From: Dryocosmus kuriphilus
Taxonomy: Eukaryota; Arthropoda; Insecta; Hymenoptera; Cynipidae
Direction: 5' to 3'
Length of the DNA stretch: 64,000 nt
Assembly: GCA_038277395.1 (NCBI GenBank)
Contig: CM076192.1
Location: 124,755,470 to 124,819,469 of the forward strand
Shown: piece after piece, positions 34,007 through 46,270 of the stretch
How positions within the stretch are numbered: position 1 is the stretch's first letter
How the letters are laid out: each line of letters starts with the position of its first letter
Notes under the pieces: generated by a model
Told to the model about the DNA's origin: nothing
Seen by the model: the letters and a program-made list of their open reading frames with translations, nothing else
The model's database searches: none
Position numbers and translations under genes: made by a program

Positions 34007-37000
34007 ATGAAGATTCCTATTTGCATTCTTTTCTTCACTTTTATGGTATTTTTTAATACTGTTGGTGAGTAGAATTATATATGATACCAAATTAATCACA
34101 TATTTAAAAATTTTACTATATTTGAAAAATGTTATTCAAACAATTGTTTTTCATAATGCATGTATTCCATTTCAATTTGTATTTCACTCTGAAAGTGTTA
34201 AACATATGTTACTATTATTATATGTGTTTCGTCTTCATGTGTAATTATGTGTTTACCGATAAAATTGTATTATTACACCTTATCTAATCATTCTTTATCA
34301 ATTATTTTTGTTATCAATTGTTATAAAACAATTTTTGAATCCAGAATTTTTGCGTTTACTTTATTTTCATAAAGCAGAATTCATTCAAATATGGAAAGCT
34401 TAACATACACGGAGAAAACGTTCAACCCATTGAAGCATACATTTTTCTAATGATCGGATTTTTATGAAATTTTATATACACGAGTTTTTTAAGTCGCTGA
34501 CTAGGAGTACGTTACCAGATTTTCAAAATTCAAAATGGCGGATTCAAGGTGATGGTCGCCGGAATGAAAAACCGCGATAATGGTGAAAATTCAAAATATT
34601 GGATGCAAGATGGTGGCTACCGAAATCTAAAACCGCGATGATGGCAGTGAAATGTATGCTGTGGGGTTCTTGTGGTCGATGATTACAAATCCGTCATCAG
34701 ATATTCAAAATGCAAGATGGCGAATTCAATAAGGCACCTTAAAAATATGTTTTTCCCTATACATTCCTCAAAAACGGTAGAAAAAATATTTAACCTTTTT
34801 TAGTATTCCTCCAAAATACATATGTTACCATTTTCGGAATCTTTAACACATCTGAAGTCTGAATTCCAAAATTTAAAATGGAGACCGTGTACCCCTTACT
34901 TGATAAAAAATGCTTCAATTGAATTGAAAAACCATACTCGGATGTTTTTAGGATTGCTGATAACGTATCCTATATCAGAATTTCAAAATTGAAAATATCG
35001 GATTCAAAATGACAGTCGCCTCCTCTTGATTTAAAAAAAATGCTTCAACTGAATTCAAAAACCATACTCGGTGGTACTTGAGATTGCCGATAACGAATCC
35101 GATATCGGAATTTCATTCTCCGCTTTATAGAAACATAGTTTATTGAAAATATCTAATTAAACGTTTTCTATATTCTACTATTATCAGAGGAAGCCAAAGG
35201 CACATTCAGACACAGACGTAGCAGATACAGATAGACACAGACGTAAATAGACACAGAAAGACAGACACAAATAGACAAATACACAAACTGACACAGACAG
35301 ACACAGAAGCAGACACAGCCAGATGCAAACACAGGCAGACGTAGACACAGAGGTACAGAGAGGCGCTGACACAGATATAAATAGGTGCGAAGGGCACAGA
35401 TTGATTGAATGGTTGATTAAACGTTTATTTAGCCATGGGGTAGAACCTCGCCTGACAGATGTAGCCAGACACAGATAAGGGTAAAATCAGATGTTAGATC
35501 ACCATATTGAATCGACAATATTGAAATTAGGATTTTTGATTTTAGGTTCATGATAAGAGACCTCGATACTAAAATACGCTTAAACCTTAGTTGATAATAT
35601 ATATACTGAAGTTTTTATGGTCGCTGATTACAAATCCGTCTTCAGATTTTCCAATTTCAAAATGGTGGGTTCAAGAAGGCGACCGCCGAAATTAAAGACC
35701 GTGAAAACTGATAATATCAGTGAAATGTATATTCGAGGGGTTTTGGGGGTCGCTGATAACGAATCCGTCATCAGATTTTCAATTCTCAAAATAGTAGAGA
35801 TTCAGTATGGCGACCATTTTTAATAAATTGGGTTCGACGAAAAAGCTCTTCACCAAAAAATCCCTATATTTCTTCTTACAGAATCAAGCTATGACATACT
35901 ATACAATCGTGATGGACGCCCTTATGTATACACTATAACTCCAAATGGAAAATATTCTTTTGCAGGTAATTGAAAAATTATTCAATAAAATATAAAATAA
36001 ATGGTAAATAATTCTGAATAAAAATCTCTTTCTCTGACCTTTTGAGAAAGTTTACCTTTTATATGTTCACTAAAATAGCCTCTCATTTTGTTTAGTCTTA
36101 ATATTTTTGGATTTTTATGCCGCATTTTCAAAGAGAAGATTAAGTCTGGCCAAAATATGGAAGAAAACTCAAACATCTAAATTGAGTAAAAGTCAAACAC
36201 GCTTATAGAAAAAATTTGCGTTTTTTTTAAGGACGTACTTAAAAATTCAAATATTTATATCATAGGAAATTTTTTTATCGTAAATCTGAAAAATATGTAC
36301 CTAATAATTTTCTCTGAAAAAGAACTTATTTCGTGTCTAATTTGTCTCTTATTTCTCTTGAAGGAAAAGGTCTCAGCTTTGTTTTAAGCCCAAAATAAAA
36401 CCAAATAGGTGGAGGAAATTCGAAAGAAGTGAAATTTCTTTCTAGCTTTCACATTTGAAGATCAAATATGAATAGTAATAATATAAAGCAGACTGGGGCA
36501 AATGATTCAGGGATAACAGCAGGCTGGGATAAAGAATGGAAGGGTGAATTCGTCCTAGTGTATCCTAGAGTTTTTCGCCGGATTCCGCTAGATAGCGCCA
36601 TGTGTTAACACTAGTGCTAGGGTACTAAATTAGGTGGGAATATGCAACCGACATTTTGTGTCTTAGAAGCATACGCGGGAAATGCTTGTGATATACACAT
36701 GTGATTATTTGTGCTAAATGAGAACTAAAAGTGGCACAAAATGCATGGTTTACAGCTCTACGTTGAAAACACAGTATCAAAAATAGATTTTTTCTATATT
36801 GTTTCTCTCTAAATGACCCATAAAGGTTTTAAAATGTGTATAAACTCTTAGCAATAGAAGTTTGGAAATCAACTTTTAATTTGAGATTATGTTAGGAACG
36901 TATGAATTATTTATCATCAAAGTAACTTAATTTAATTACCTGAAGTGCAGCTTTTATGAAATCGAGTTATTTGATTGCTCTAGAGCAGTTTTCGAGAAAA

Positions 37001-37687
37001 TTAAAAAGATATAAGTTTGAAGTGAAAAGTGAGGTTAGAAGCTCATTTATCTGTTTATATATCTCACACGAAAGTTTATATTTAAGGTATAGTAATGAAG
37101 AAAACAATTTATATGAAAGATACATAATGTTTGTTTGCAAAGAATAGTTCAATTTATTAGTTTTGTTACAATTATTTTTAATGTTTTACCCTTTTTTAAA
37201 TTCGCGGGGACCCAAAATGGTGGCCTTGCATATTCCCACCTAATTTAGTACCCTACTAGTGCCTGTGTTCCATTCTGAATAAACCACTCGCGAGAAGCAA
37301 GCACAAATTTCAAAACTTATGGGATTTTCAAAATTTGCAGATATCTCGAAAAGGGTAGAGGATACACAAAAATGGACAAAATTTTGATGTTATTCAAAAA
37401 GGGAAGTTCCTCGGACAGATCTGAATGATCCACTTTAAATAAATTCAAAATTCTGAAAGTTTAACCCTAACTGCCGTAACCCCAAAATCCATTTCCCCAG
37501 TCTGGCGTTGAATCTAAACAAATGTTTTTGTTACATACTTTGAGTGGTACTAGGTTTCAAAAAAAAACGTTTATAAAAAATTCCTATATCTTTTATTACA
37601 GGACCACATTATCTAGCAGGTCATCATCCCCTATACGATGGTCAAGGACGTCTTGTGCCGCCTGAGAAAATGTTCAACGGTAATTAA
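34007..37687 (+). CDS. Small secreted peptide gene, three exons (candidate host gene)
   Basis: Exon 1 (34007-34064) encodes a signal peptide, MKIPICILFFTFMVFFNTV. Exon 2 (35882-35965) and exon 3 (37602-37687) encode a short Tyr/Gly/Pro/His-rich mature peptide (YNRDGRPYVYTITPNGKY; HHPLYDGQGRLVPPEKMF) ending at TAA 37685. Introns are GT-AG, 1817 and 1636 bp, both phase 1. Mature length is about 54 residues, with no cysteines. Exon 3 ends with G|GTAATT, like exon 2, so a further exon may exist and the TAA may be intronic. Strong promoter signals precede it. I do not recognise the family; an antimicrobial peptide, venom or saliva component are options. Confidence 0.6.
34480..35110. repeat. Diverged TTCAAAATGGCGGATTCAAG-type repeats in intron 1
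   Basis: Several diverged copies of a unit with CAAAATGGCGGATTCAA, ATGGCGACCGCC-like and GCTGATTACAAATCCGTCATC recur at 34530, 34590, 34690 and 34960, again at 35620-35830, and near 54490-54600. It is a dispersed interspersed repeat. Confidence 0.6.
35190..35390 (+). repeat. GACACA-type microsatellite
   Basis: Imperfect (AGACACAGAC)n for about 200 bases in intron 1. Confidence 0.85.
36620..37253. mobile_element. MITE in intron 2, TA target duplication
   Basis: The ends are inverted: GGGTACTAAATTAGGTGGGA at 36620 and its complement finishing at 37253, continuing inward to ATATGCAA. TA flanks both sides. It is 634 bp with no transposase; a mariner-type non-autonomous element is likely. Confidence 0.8.
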
Positions 37688-37776
37688 GAATTAATTAAAA
37701 TATCTAGTATTCGTACCCCCGCCCAGATCTAGATTCGAATAACGATTCTCAACTGGAGGAGGTTATAACTTTAATA

Positions 37777-37798
37777 CCCCCCCCCCCCCCCCCCCCCC
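37777..37798 (+). repeat. Poly-C run of about 22
   Basis: An unbroken C homopolymer in an AT-rich region, just after exon 3 of the secreted-peptide gene. Confidence 0.9.
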
Positions 37799-38089
37799 AC
37801 CCGTAAAAAGAACCTCTTAAGACGACCCTGAGGTGTACTAAAAAATAGTGTTTACTAAAAGTAATATACCTAACAGTGTTTGTCGCCTTAAGAGTCAAAA
37901 GTAACACGTTACCGTCAACGTTACTGAAAAGAGTAACGTGTTAGCTCGAACTTAATTTTTTTTTTAAATTTTAGTACATCATTTTAGATTCCCAAATGGT
38001 TTAGATAGTTTGTTTCCTGAATTGAAAAGATTTCAAAAGTTAAGAATTATATTTTATTTTACATGAAATAATGAATAATTATACTTCAG

Positions 38090-39780
38090 TACTCTGTAGA
38101 CTGTTCTTAGAATTCTTTGGAATCTTTAGAACAAACCACAATCTTGAAAATATTTTAAACATCGCTAAATCATTTAGAATCCTTCAATATCTCTGGAATT
38201 CATGAAGGTCCATTGAAATAGGCAGAAACAATATTAAAACAAATATTTATATAATATAAAATAATATAAAATTATTGTATAATATCCATCAAATCTTGGA
38301 AATTCTTAGAGATTAAATAATATCCTTTAAGTATTCTTCTTCGAAATACTTTAAATCTCTTGAAATTCCTGAGAGTGAGAGGTACCTGAAAATAATTAAA
38401 ACTTTTCAAATCCCGAAAAATGCTCTTAAAAGCCTTAAGATACGTAGAAGTTTTCCGAAATCTCTTGCAATCCCCTAAAATTCACGGAAATCTCTCAAAT
38501 ATTCTAAAGCCTCTTATAGCATTCTCGAAATTCCCTGAAATCTGTGCAAACGCTTTAGGTTTTCTTAAAATCCTTTGAAATCATTAGTATAGCCTACAAT
38601 CCTTAAGATCCTTTGATATTAACCTAGAGCCTTTCAAATCCCTTAATATTTCTGGAATTCTTAAGAATTAATCGATATGAGCAGAAATCAGTAAGAAGAT
38701 GGATTGGTTGGCTGTCGGTTTAGCTGGTCAGTGTTATTTTTACACAAAAAAGAAGATTTCATCCTTCATACGAAGAACCTCTTCAGGATAATAAATAACA
38801 TGAACATTTTCATCAAGACTAAAAAAATAAAAATACGTAGTTTTTCCTTCGCAAGACAATAGAATAAGAAGTATAAGGCAATGAAAATTAATAACATAAC
38901 CTATCTTAACGGAATGACGGCGACACATATAGCTGCTGGTTACCATATCCCAATATAAAAAAAAATTTCTTAAATTTTGTTAATGTGAGAAAGATCGTCT
39001 TCTTCAAGAAGGCTTTCAGATATTTGTTGGATGAAAAGAATCAGCATCATGGTAATTTAAGCGATGTTAAATGGCATTTTCGCTTGGAGAAGTGAGTCGT
39101 TATTTAAAGTATAAAGTACGTAACCTAACAGGCAAGATAGCTGACAAAATGGCGACGCACCGCCGATAATTCAAAAGATATAATCATGTACAATGGTACT
39201 GTAAGATAACAATATTTTAATTATTGTTCGTAGGCAATATAAGACTATGGTACATTTTACTTAAATATTCTATTACGGATCTTTTATTAATGGAGTAAAA
39301 TTTCATTTGAAATTCCTTAGAACCTTTGAAATCCCTTATTACCTCCGGGATTCATAAGAATCTATTAAAATAAGTAGAAATAATTTGAAATTTCTTAAAA
39401 CATTTGAAATTCTTGAAGACTCAATAAAATATTTTAAACCTTCTTCTTTGAAATACTTTAAATCTCTTGAAATTCTTGAGAGTACGTTAAAATACCTTAA
39501 AGTAATTAAAAACTGTTTAAATCCCGAAAAATCAATTGAAAACGCTTCAAATTCGTAGAAGCTTTCCAAAATCTGTTGTAATCTCTTGAAGTCTTTAAAA
39601 TTCTCGAAAATGCTTGGAGATTTTTGAAATCCTCTAAAATCCTCTAAAATCGTGAAAATCCACTTAAATATGAAGAAATCTTTCAAAATCGTTAGAAGTC
39701 CCTTGAAATTCTTTCCAATCTTTAAAAAAGCAACTTTCAATCTTTAAAATCCTTTGAAATTGATTTAATTCCTGAATATA
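38090..39780 (-). repeat. Degenerate TTGAAATTCCTTAAAATC repeats
   Basis: Two blocks (38090-38670 and 39290-39780) of 10-12 base units that are the reverse complement of the AAGGAATTT repeat at 25.4 kb. The minus-strand frame at 39339-39740 is made of this repeat. The 600 bases between them show no gene. Confidence 0.65.
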
Positions 39781-39906
39781 TTTATTAAATTGAAATGAAA
39801 TTCTTTTGCAAAATGTGTTTCTCAGAATTAATAATAGTGTAAAACTAAAAACAGTTTACAAAGTATTAAATTGAAATTATTAATATTTCGATGTTACCAG
39901 TAATTA

Positions 39907-39982
39907 AATAGATAGAGTAGGGTATGGCCTTTCTGGTATTATATACCAGATACCAGAAAGGCCATACCCTACTCTATCTATT
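39907..39982. repeat. Near-perfect 32-bp-arm hairpin
   Basis: Arms 39907-39938 and 39951-39982 are exact complements (TAGAGTAGGGTATGGCCTTT on one side) with a 12-base loop. The size matches a minimal MITE or a pre-miRNA-like stem. Confidence 0.85.
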
Positions 39983-40096
39983 AAATTGAAATTCTTTGTT
40001 ATTTTATGTAAACTGAAATATAACTGAATACTTTTAAAAAATTTTCTGCATTGACTACGACTTTCAAATACTCAATTCTACTAATTAAAAAGAAAT

Positions 40097-40422
40097 GAGC
40101 ACGTGCATGGCTCAGTCGGCAGAGCACCCGAATCTCACCCGGAAAGTTTCGGGTTCGAGTCCCGCACTTCGAACACGAAAGGCCAGCCGTGCTGCTCCAT
40201 CGTGACTCGAGAAGAGATGCGCTCCCGTGTATTACCGGTAAGGCCTGCACTCGGATCGCCACGATGATCTTGGGACGGCGCGACGTGGGACTGAACACCC
40301 CACCCTGAAGATACTCTGTTCTAGAGACACAACTTAGGCAAATGCGCTGTTAGCGAAAAGCCGGTTGTGCGATTATAGTCTTTCGAGGCTCAGAGACCAT
40401 ACCATTTTTTTTTGTTTTTTTT
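40097..40422 (+). mobile_element. tRNA-derived SINE with 14-bp target duplication
   Basis: Internal pol III promoter: A box TGGCTCAGTCGG (about 40108) and B box GGTTCGAGTCC (40151-40161). A tRNA-unrelated body follows and a T-rich tail. AATTAAAAAGAAAT flanks both sides (40083-40096 and 40423-40436). It is a retroposed copy, not a functional tRNA. Confidence 0.9.
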
Positions 40423-40436
40423 AATTAAAAAGAAAT

Positions 40437-41330
40437 ATATATTCCCCAACATATATGAGACACCATTATTAGGGAATTTTCCTCACAAATTTGCGAAATT
40501 TCCCTAACATTTAGGAAATATTACACGTCATTATTAGAAAATACCCACTACAATATTGGGGGTAAGTCCCCTAAATTATAAGAAATTCCGTTAAGACATC
40601 TTGTGAAAATATTCCCCAAAATATGTTGGGGAACATATTCCCAAGATTTTTGGGGAAAATTACGTACAATATTTAGCGAACGTTCCCCAAATTTTGTGCA
40701 CCAATCAATATACCTTGAGGAAATATTCTCAAAATATCTTGGGGAAATTTTCCCCAAATACTTCGTGCAATATTCTCAAGCTTTTAAAAAACTTTTCCTC
40801 TTGTTTCAAACTATTCAGTTAGAGCCTATAGAGGGAGGGGGAATTCAAAATGTAATTTTTTTTCGTATTCTAAGGCGAATTTTGAAGAGAAACTTTCTCG
40901 GGCATATAAAACTACATGGAGCCTGCGAAACCATATGTCAAATAAGGTTGCAGAAATAGGAAGGGTTAAAAATAAAATCTTTTAAAATAATAATGCGACT
41001 GTGTAACATTTCCAATTTTTTTTAAACAATCCGAAGGCCATATTTTGAAATTTTGATCATACTGCATCATCTTCACCTACGTAATGTATTTACAAGTTAC
41101 TGCTTCATACCTGAAAATCTAGAATTATTTACACACTAAATCTATTTTACTTTGCTTTATTAACATTGAAAAAGAAGATCATTTCAATGTGTACTCTCAC
41201 ACAAATCCCACGATATTTTATCAAATACAATATCACGCAAATGACATACGTTCTATCATGTATATCACGTGAACCATTTTAGATAGACGACAATCAACAA
41301 AAAAAAAACTAATTAAATAATTGGAGCCAA
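40437..41330. other. TTCCCCAA-rich degenerate region, no gene
   Basis: From 40440 to 40790 short palindromic units such as TTCCCCAAAATAT/ATATTTTGGGGAA recur; the remainder is AT-rich. No supported gene, though further exons of the secreted-peptide gene could lie here. Confidence 0.4.
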
Positions 41331-41339
41331 TAAAGAATT

Positions 41340-43105
41340 ATTCATTAGTATTTGTGAAACTTAAATATATCTTCCTTCGGTCTTACGATCATATAAGTAG
41401 TCAAATTAAATAAAACAAAAAATTAGAAGTTTAGAAAGTCATATTTTTTAATTTTTCATCCAACGTTTCGAATCTAACATGTGGGTCTTCATCAAGGTCG
41501 TAAGAAATTATAATCTGTTTAGAAAAAATATATAAATCAGAGGGTTTTTTTCATATATAAATGTCAATGTAAAAACAAACTTTGTACAAATTACGAAAAA
41601 CCGACACCTACCTTTGAAAAACGGTTAAGATTGAAAATACATGTGATTGATGAGATAAAAAAAGAACCACATTATTGGCATCCTCAAAAAAATTGGACAG
41701 GAGCCAATATTACAATAAAACTACATTCTTGTTGAAACTTGTTGAAAAAAATGTAGAATTAAGTAGGACGATGACAAAGCACTTAATACATTTTGTAGGT
41801 TAGGACAAATTTAGTAACCAACTGTTGGTCAATATAGAAATCAATTACAGATGATTTTGCGCGCCAAAGCAGTAAGAATTTAAAATGTTTAAAAAAAAGA
41901 ATTAAATAATTTAATTTATAATATCGTGGTAAATCTGATTAATATTTAAAATTTCTGTTTGAAGATATATAGAAGTTAGTTTGTATTTCTTAATGTAAAT
42001 TGATTCTAAAATTCTTCTGATATTTCTATTATTTTCTCTAGTTAAAATTTTGATATTTTCAAAACTAAAATCAAACAAGTTGGTTTTTTATATAGATTTG
42101 TGATTAAGGAACCATCATGCAATTTAAAGCAGATAGGTCTAAGTAATTTAAACAATTATTCTGTTCAATTTCTAATGCAAATTGTACTGAATTTACTATA
42201 CTGTTAAAAATCTCTAATATTTCTTGAATTTTGTTTGTACGAACGATTGTGAAAATATCGTCTACGTACCTTTTGTAAATAATTGGTTGGAAATTTAATT
42301 TTGATAAAGTTCTTTTTTCTATATCTTCTAGAACAAGGTTAGCTGCTAGTGGAGAAAGTGATGAACTCATAGGTTGTCCAGAAACTTGTTTATAAAAATT
42401 TTAATTGAAAGAAAAAACTGTGTTGTTAAAAACATTTCTAACAGCTGTTAAAATTTCATTTTTAGATATTTTTGTAAGATTTTTGTTGAGATTAAGCTTT
42501 TCCTCAAAGCAGTCTGAATCTAAGTCTAATGGAATGTTGTCTAACATGGAAACGACATCCGAAGGGACTATAGGATGTGATTTTGGAACTTTTACATTCC
42601 TTAATTTATTTTCAAAATCCCAACTATCTTTTAAGAAAGAAACTGTTTTTCCTGAGACTGGTTTTAAAATTGTAGCTAAATATGTTGCCAATTTATGTGT
42701 TGGTGATCCTATAGAGGAAACAATAATCCTCCAATTTAATTCCGGTTTATGCACCTTTGGAAGTTCATAAGTCTTAGCTACTACACTGTTTATGTTTTTA
42801 ACCGATAAGCTAATTTTTCATTATCATAAGCTTTTTTCCCCATCTAGTAATAATTTCATTACATTTATCTTCTGTAGCTGGAACTAGACTAGTTCTAACA
42901 TTTTTATATAAATTATTGTTTTTTAAAAGGTTTTCGATAGTTTCATGATAATCAGATTTATTAGCAGTAACCATAATATTCCCTTTATCTGCTTTTAGGA
43001 AAATTAAATTATCATGATCTTTTTGAAATTTATTAACTGTTTCTTGAATTGTATTCGTATTTTTAAATTTTTGAATTTTCCTGTGATTTGAAATTAAAGT
43101 AACTC
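41340..43105 (-). mobile_element. Penelope-like element, minus copy (internally deleted)
   Basis: Reads leftward. Reverse transcriptase pieces: 42401-42754 (WRIIVSSIGSPTHKLA, DVVSMLDNIPLDL) and 42104-42370 (SSLSPLAANLVLEDIE, YKRYVDDIFTIV with the catalytic YVDD). The GIY-YIG endonuclease is missing: sequence jumps at about 42082 from the post-RT region straight to the C-terminal tail. The 3' region (41340-41900) matches the plus copy in inverted orientation. A stop precedes SSLSPL, so it is dead. Confidence 0.85.
41459..41498 (-). ncRNA. Degraded hammerhead-like ribozyme motif of the minus Penelope copy
   Basis: On the minus strand CTTGATGA, GACCC, a loop, then GATTC and GAAACGTT. Compared with the plus copy the second stem strand is mutated, so stem II no longer pairs. 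Confidence 0.4.
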
Positions 43106-43265
43106 ATGTAACTCATTTGTAAATCATGAACCTATCGAAAACCTTTTAGAAAACAATAATATATATAAAAATGTTAGAAATAGTCTAGTTCCAACAACAG
43201 AAGATAAATGTAATGAAATTATTACTAAATGGGAAAGAAAAGCTTATATTAATGAAAAATTAGTT

Positions 43266-43651
43266 TTCACAACTCGAGTATCGATAAGTCGATTTTCGAC
43301 GTCTGCAGAGCATGGTGAATGTGGTCGATTATACGTGTCTTCCTCAAGAGTGAGGAAAACAATCTTCGGGTTATATTACTCAACCCAAATGAGCGAGGAG
43401 AAATCATCGGGTGTTTTCGTGTCAAATCGTAGCATATCGATGTACGATTCTCGCGCGCTCGCTTATTCGTAGCTACGTTCACACCAATTTACACGTTCAA
43501 AATGGCGTCTACGTCAAAACACAGAGACGAAATGTTCGTGGATTCGGTGAAGAGGAGGACTATCTTATTTTATAGAAACAGGTATCGTTTCGTATTCTCG
43601 CTCATGCTCTTCGTACGTCGAAAATCGAATTTTCGATACACTCGTTGTGAA
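43266..43651. mobile_element. MITE with 37-bp terminal inverted repeats
   Basis: TTCACAACTCGAGTATCGAT at 43266 is mirrored by a complement ending at 43651 (GATACACTCGTTGTGAA). It sits in the plus Penelope copy, at a point where the minus copy is uninterrupted (GAAAAATTAGCTTATCGGTT). Confidence 0.85.
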
Positions 43652-43660
43652 AAGTAGTAT

Positions 43661-43809
43661 GCACAACTCGATGAGAATTGAAATATTTACCAGGGACCTG
43701 AAGTTGACGGCCGAAGGCCATATGAATCGAGCTTACAGATCGATTCATACGGCCTTCCGCCGTCAACTTCAGGTCCCTGGTAAATATGTCAATTCTCAAC
43801 TTGTTGTGC
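43661..43809. mobile_element. 149-bp hairpin MITE
   Basis: The whole element is one inverted repeat: arms with ATATTTACCAGGGACCTGAA and GTTGACGGC pair with their complements around a short loop near 43735. It lies immediately after the previous MITE. Confidence 0.88.
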
Positions 43810-44596
43810 AATGTACTATTATCGGTTAAAAACACATAACAGTGTAGTAGCTAAGGCCTATGGACTTCCAAAGCTGCATGAACCTGAATTAAATTGGAGA
43901 ATTATTGTTTCCTCTATAGGATCACCAACACATAAATTGGCAACATATTTAGCTACAATTTTAAAACCAGTCTCAGGAAAAACAGTTTCTTTCTTAAAAG
44001 ATATTTGGGATTTTAAAAATAAATTAAAGAATATAAAAGTTCTAAAATCACATTCTACAGTCTCTTTAGAGGTCATTTCCATGTTCGATAACATTCCGTT
44101 AGACTTAGTTTCAGGCTGTTCAGAAGAAAAGCTTAATCTCAACAAAGATCTTACAGAAATATCTAAAAATGAAATTTTAACAGCTGTTAGAATTGTTTTT
44201 AACAACACAGTCTTTTGTTTTAATAAAAATTTTTATAAACAAGTATCTGGATACCCTATGGGTTCACCACTTTCTCCACTAGCAGCTAACCTTCATTGTT
44301 AGAAATTTATATCAGAATTCTCTGTCACATGTCACTGGAGCTTTATACTGTTACCGTAACAGAAAATCTGTTACGGTTTAGAAATTTCTATTACTGGTAA
44401 CTGCATAAAGCTCCAGTGACATTTGATAAAAAATTCTGTCACATGCTCAGAAATCTCCGTTATAGAGTCAGAATTTCACACGAGTGACAAGTAACATAAA
44501 TTTTAGTTTTTGTAACAGAATTTTTTGTTACATGTAACATAAAATTTAGAGGGCAAAAAAATATATTTTCGGTGAATTAATTTCATTGAATATGTA

Positions 44597-44862
44597 ATAT
44601 ATTTATTCAGCTATTATATTATTGTAACGACAATGTAGAACATACACAGTATCCTGCAAGTAGTTTTCTGCCACATAGGAATGGAGAGAGAACGAAAAAA
44701 TTCTAAAAGTCGATTTGCAGAATTATGATATTTCTGCAGATCGAGTTTTCCGAATTCTTTTCATTTTCTCTCCATTCCTACAAGGATTATGATTACTTGC
44801 AGGACGCTGTGTATGTTCTACATTGTCGTATCAATAATATAACAGCTAAATAAACGTATTAC
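44597..44862. repeat. Inverted repeat with ~130-base arms
   Basis: ACAATGTAGAACATACACAG and CCTGCAAGTA..AGGAATGGAGAGA occur in one arm and complementary at 44725-44862. A MITE-like hairpin nested in the CACTA-like element. Confidence 0.75.
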
Positions 44863-45264
44863 ATATTAAATGAAATTAATTAACCGAAAATGTCATGAGG
44901 CTTTAAAAAAAGTATGTGCGTTTAAGTACATGTTAATTCTGTACATTATACTTATTCATATAAATATATGTTCAGTAAAAAAAATACACAGGCTTTTAGA
45001 GCAAAATCTTATATTTCTCCCGTCTTCTTAAAATGCGCCAGCTTATTTGAAAACGTTAGAACGCACGAATTGAATGAGTTTCGTCGTCGCTTTGAGCCTT
45101 ACACTTTTTTGTCCAGCGGCTGTTTCCTTCCCGGGACTGCATTTTCATCACATCCGGTTATTTCTGGATTGATCTGTAAGATATGCCTGAAATAATGAAA
45201 TTATATTGAATGAAATAATTCATATGAAATTATAGAATAGTAGTTGAGAATTTTACCGCTAAAT

Positions 45265-46270
45265 TTATTCGAGAGTCGTTGCTAATCCAGTGGGGTAGGC
45301 GTATCCAAAAATATAGAAGCTGAAGGTTATTAGCATTCCATGCAAGACATTCGAAACTTCTACGAGAACTTTATTTTCTAGAATTACAATGCACTTTGAA
45401 TTTTCATCATACATAGATTTTCCTGCAAAATGAAACGAATAAAATTATATTAATGTTGATTTAAATTTGACTTCTACCTTAATTTATCGATTTTAAATTA
45501 TATACCTCTTATGATGAGCATTGGATGAGAAGAATCCTCCGTCTTGGCGGTGTCTTCATCCACATCTTCCTGACAATGAAAATCGTTGTATTAATTTAAT
45601 TAATTTAACACTCTAAAATATAAATCTTTGTATACCATTAATGAAATTATTAATGATAACTGAAAAACTCACAGCTATTAATCTCAAAAGGAGGTCTTCA
45701 TCTTCTTTGAAATGAACCATAATGAGCCTGAAAATCACCACAGTGTTTGGCGTTTCTGAATGTCCTGATATCGACGAGAAGTTCTTTGCTTCTTGTAACA
45801 ATTCTTGCATCTTATTTATTTTCTGTTTTTGCTGAATGCCTTCAGCCTTTATTTTTCGATCAATAACTAGCTGTTTAAAATACTTTCTTATATTTTTTGC
45901 GTTTTCCGTCAAAAACTTTTGACACAAATCGACAACTGGTTTCCCTAATAAACGTCTAGAATGTTCTATTAATTTCGTAGGGAATTTTAAAAAAGGCCAT
46001 TCTTCAAACATCCTGTCTATTTTTCGCTCCCTTTGAACATTAATCACACTTCTTAGAGTTGGATAAGAGTCTCATAGTAACACAGAAATCGTAACATCAT
46101 TGTACTCTACAGATTCATAAAAGTATAACAATGTCTTACGTTTGTTTTCTTGTGTTTCTCCTGGAGGCAGTGACGGGACATACTCAACACAACCAAATTC
46201 GTCACGTTTTCTAGACACAATTGGTCTATCATTGAAACCTGAGCTTCCTTCAGTCGAGCCGCGATATAAC
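45265..46270 (-). pseudogene. Four-exon gene of an uncharacterised family, carried by the CACTA-like element
   Basis: Reading leftward. Exon A (about 46270-46148) has RKRDEFGCVEYVPSLPPGET. Exon B (46107-45673) has EEWPFLKF and a lysine-rich helix. Exon C (45569-45506) has DTAKTEDSSHPMLIIRG. Exon D (45422-45265) has FSFYIFGYAYPTGLATTLE and a TAA. All junctions are GT-AG and phases agree. A TGA in exon B just before SYPTLRSVI breaks the frame. The layout (FGC..LPxGET, then EWPFL, then HPxLI, then F..YPxxxATTLE) matches an uncharacterised protein type common in fish and insects. Function unknown. Confidence 0.6.

Noticed and set aside
35184..35397. Cys/Val/Ser-rich minus-strand ORFs
   Set aside because: By-product of the GACACA microsatellite.
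40097..40170. Functional tRNA gene
   Set aside because: A and B boxes are present but the sequence continues into a SINE body with target duplications and I could not fold a proper acceptor stem.
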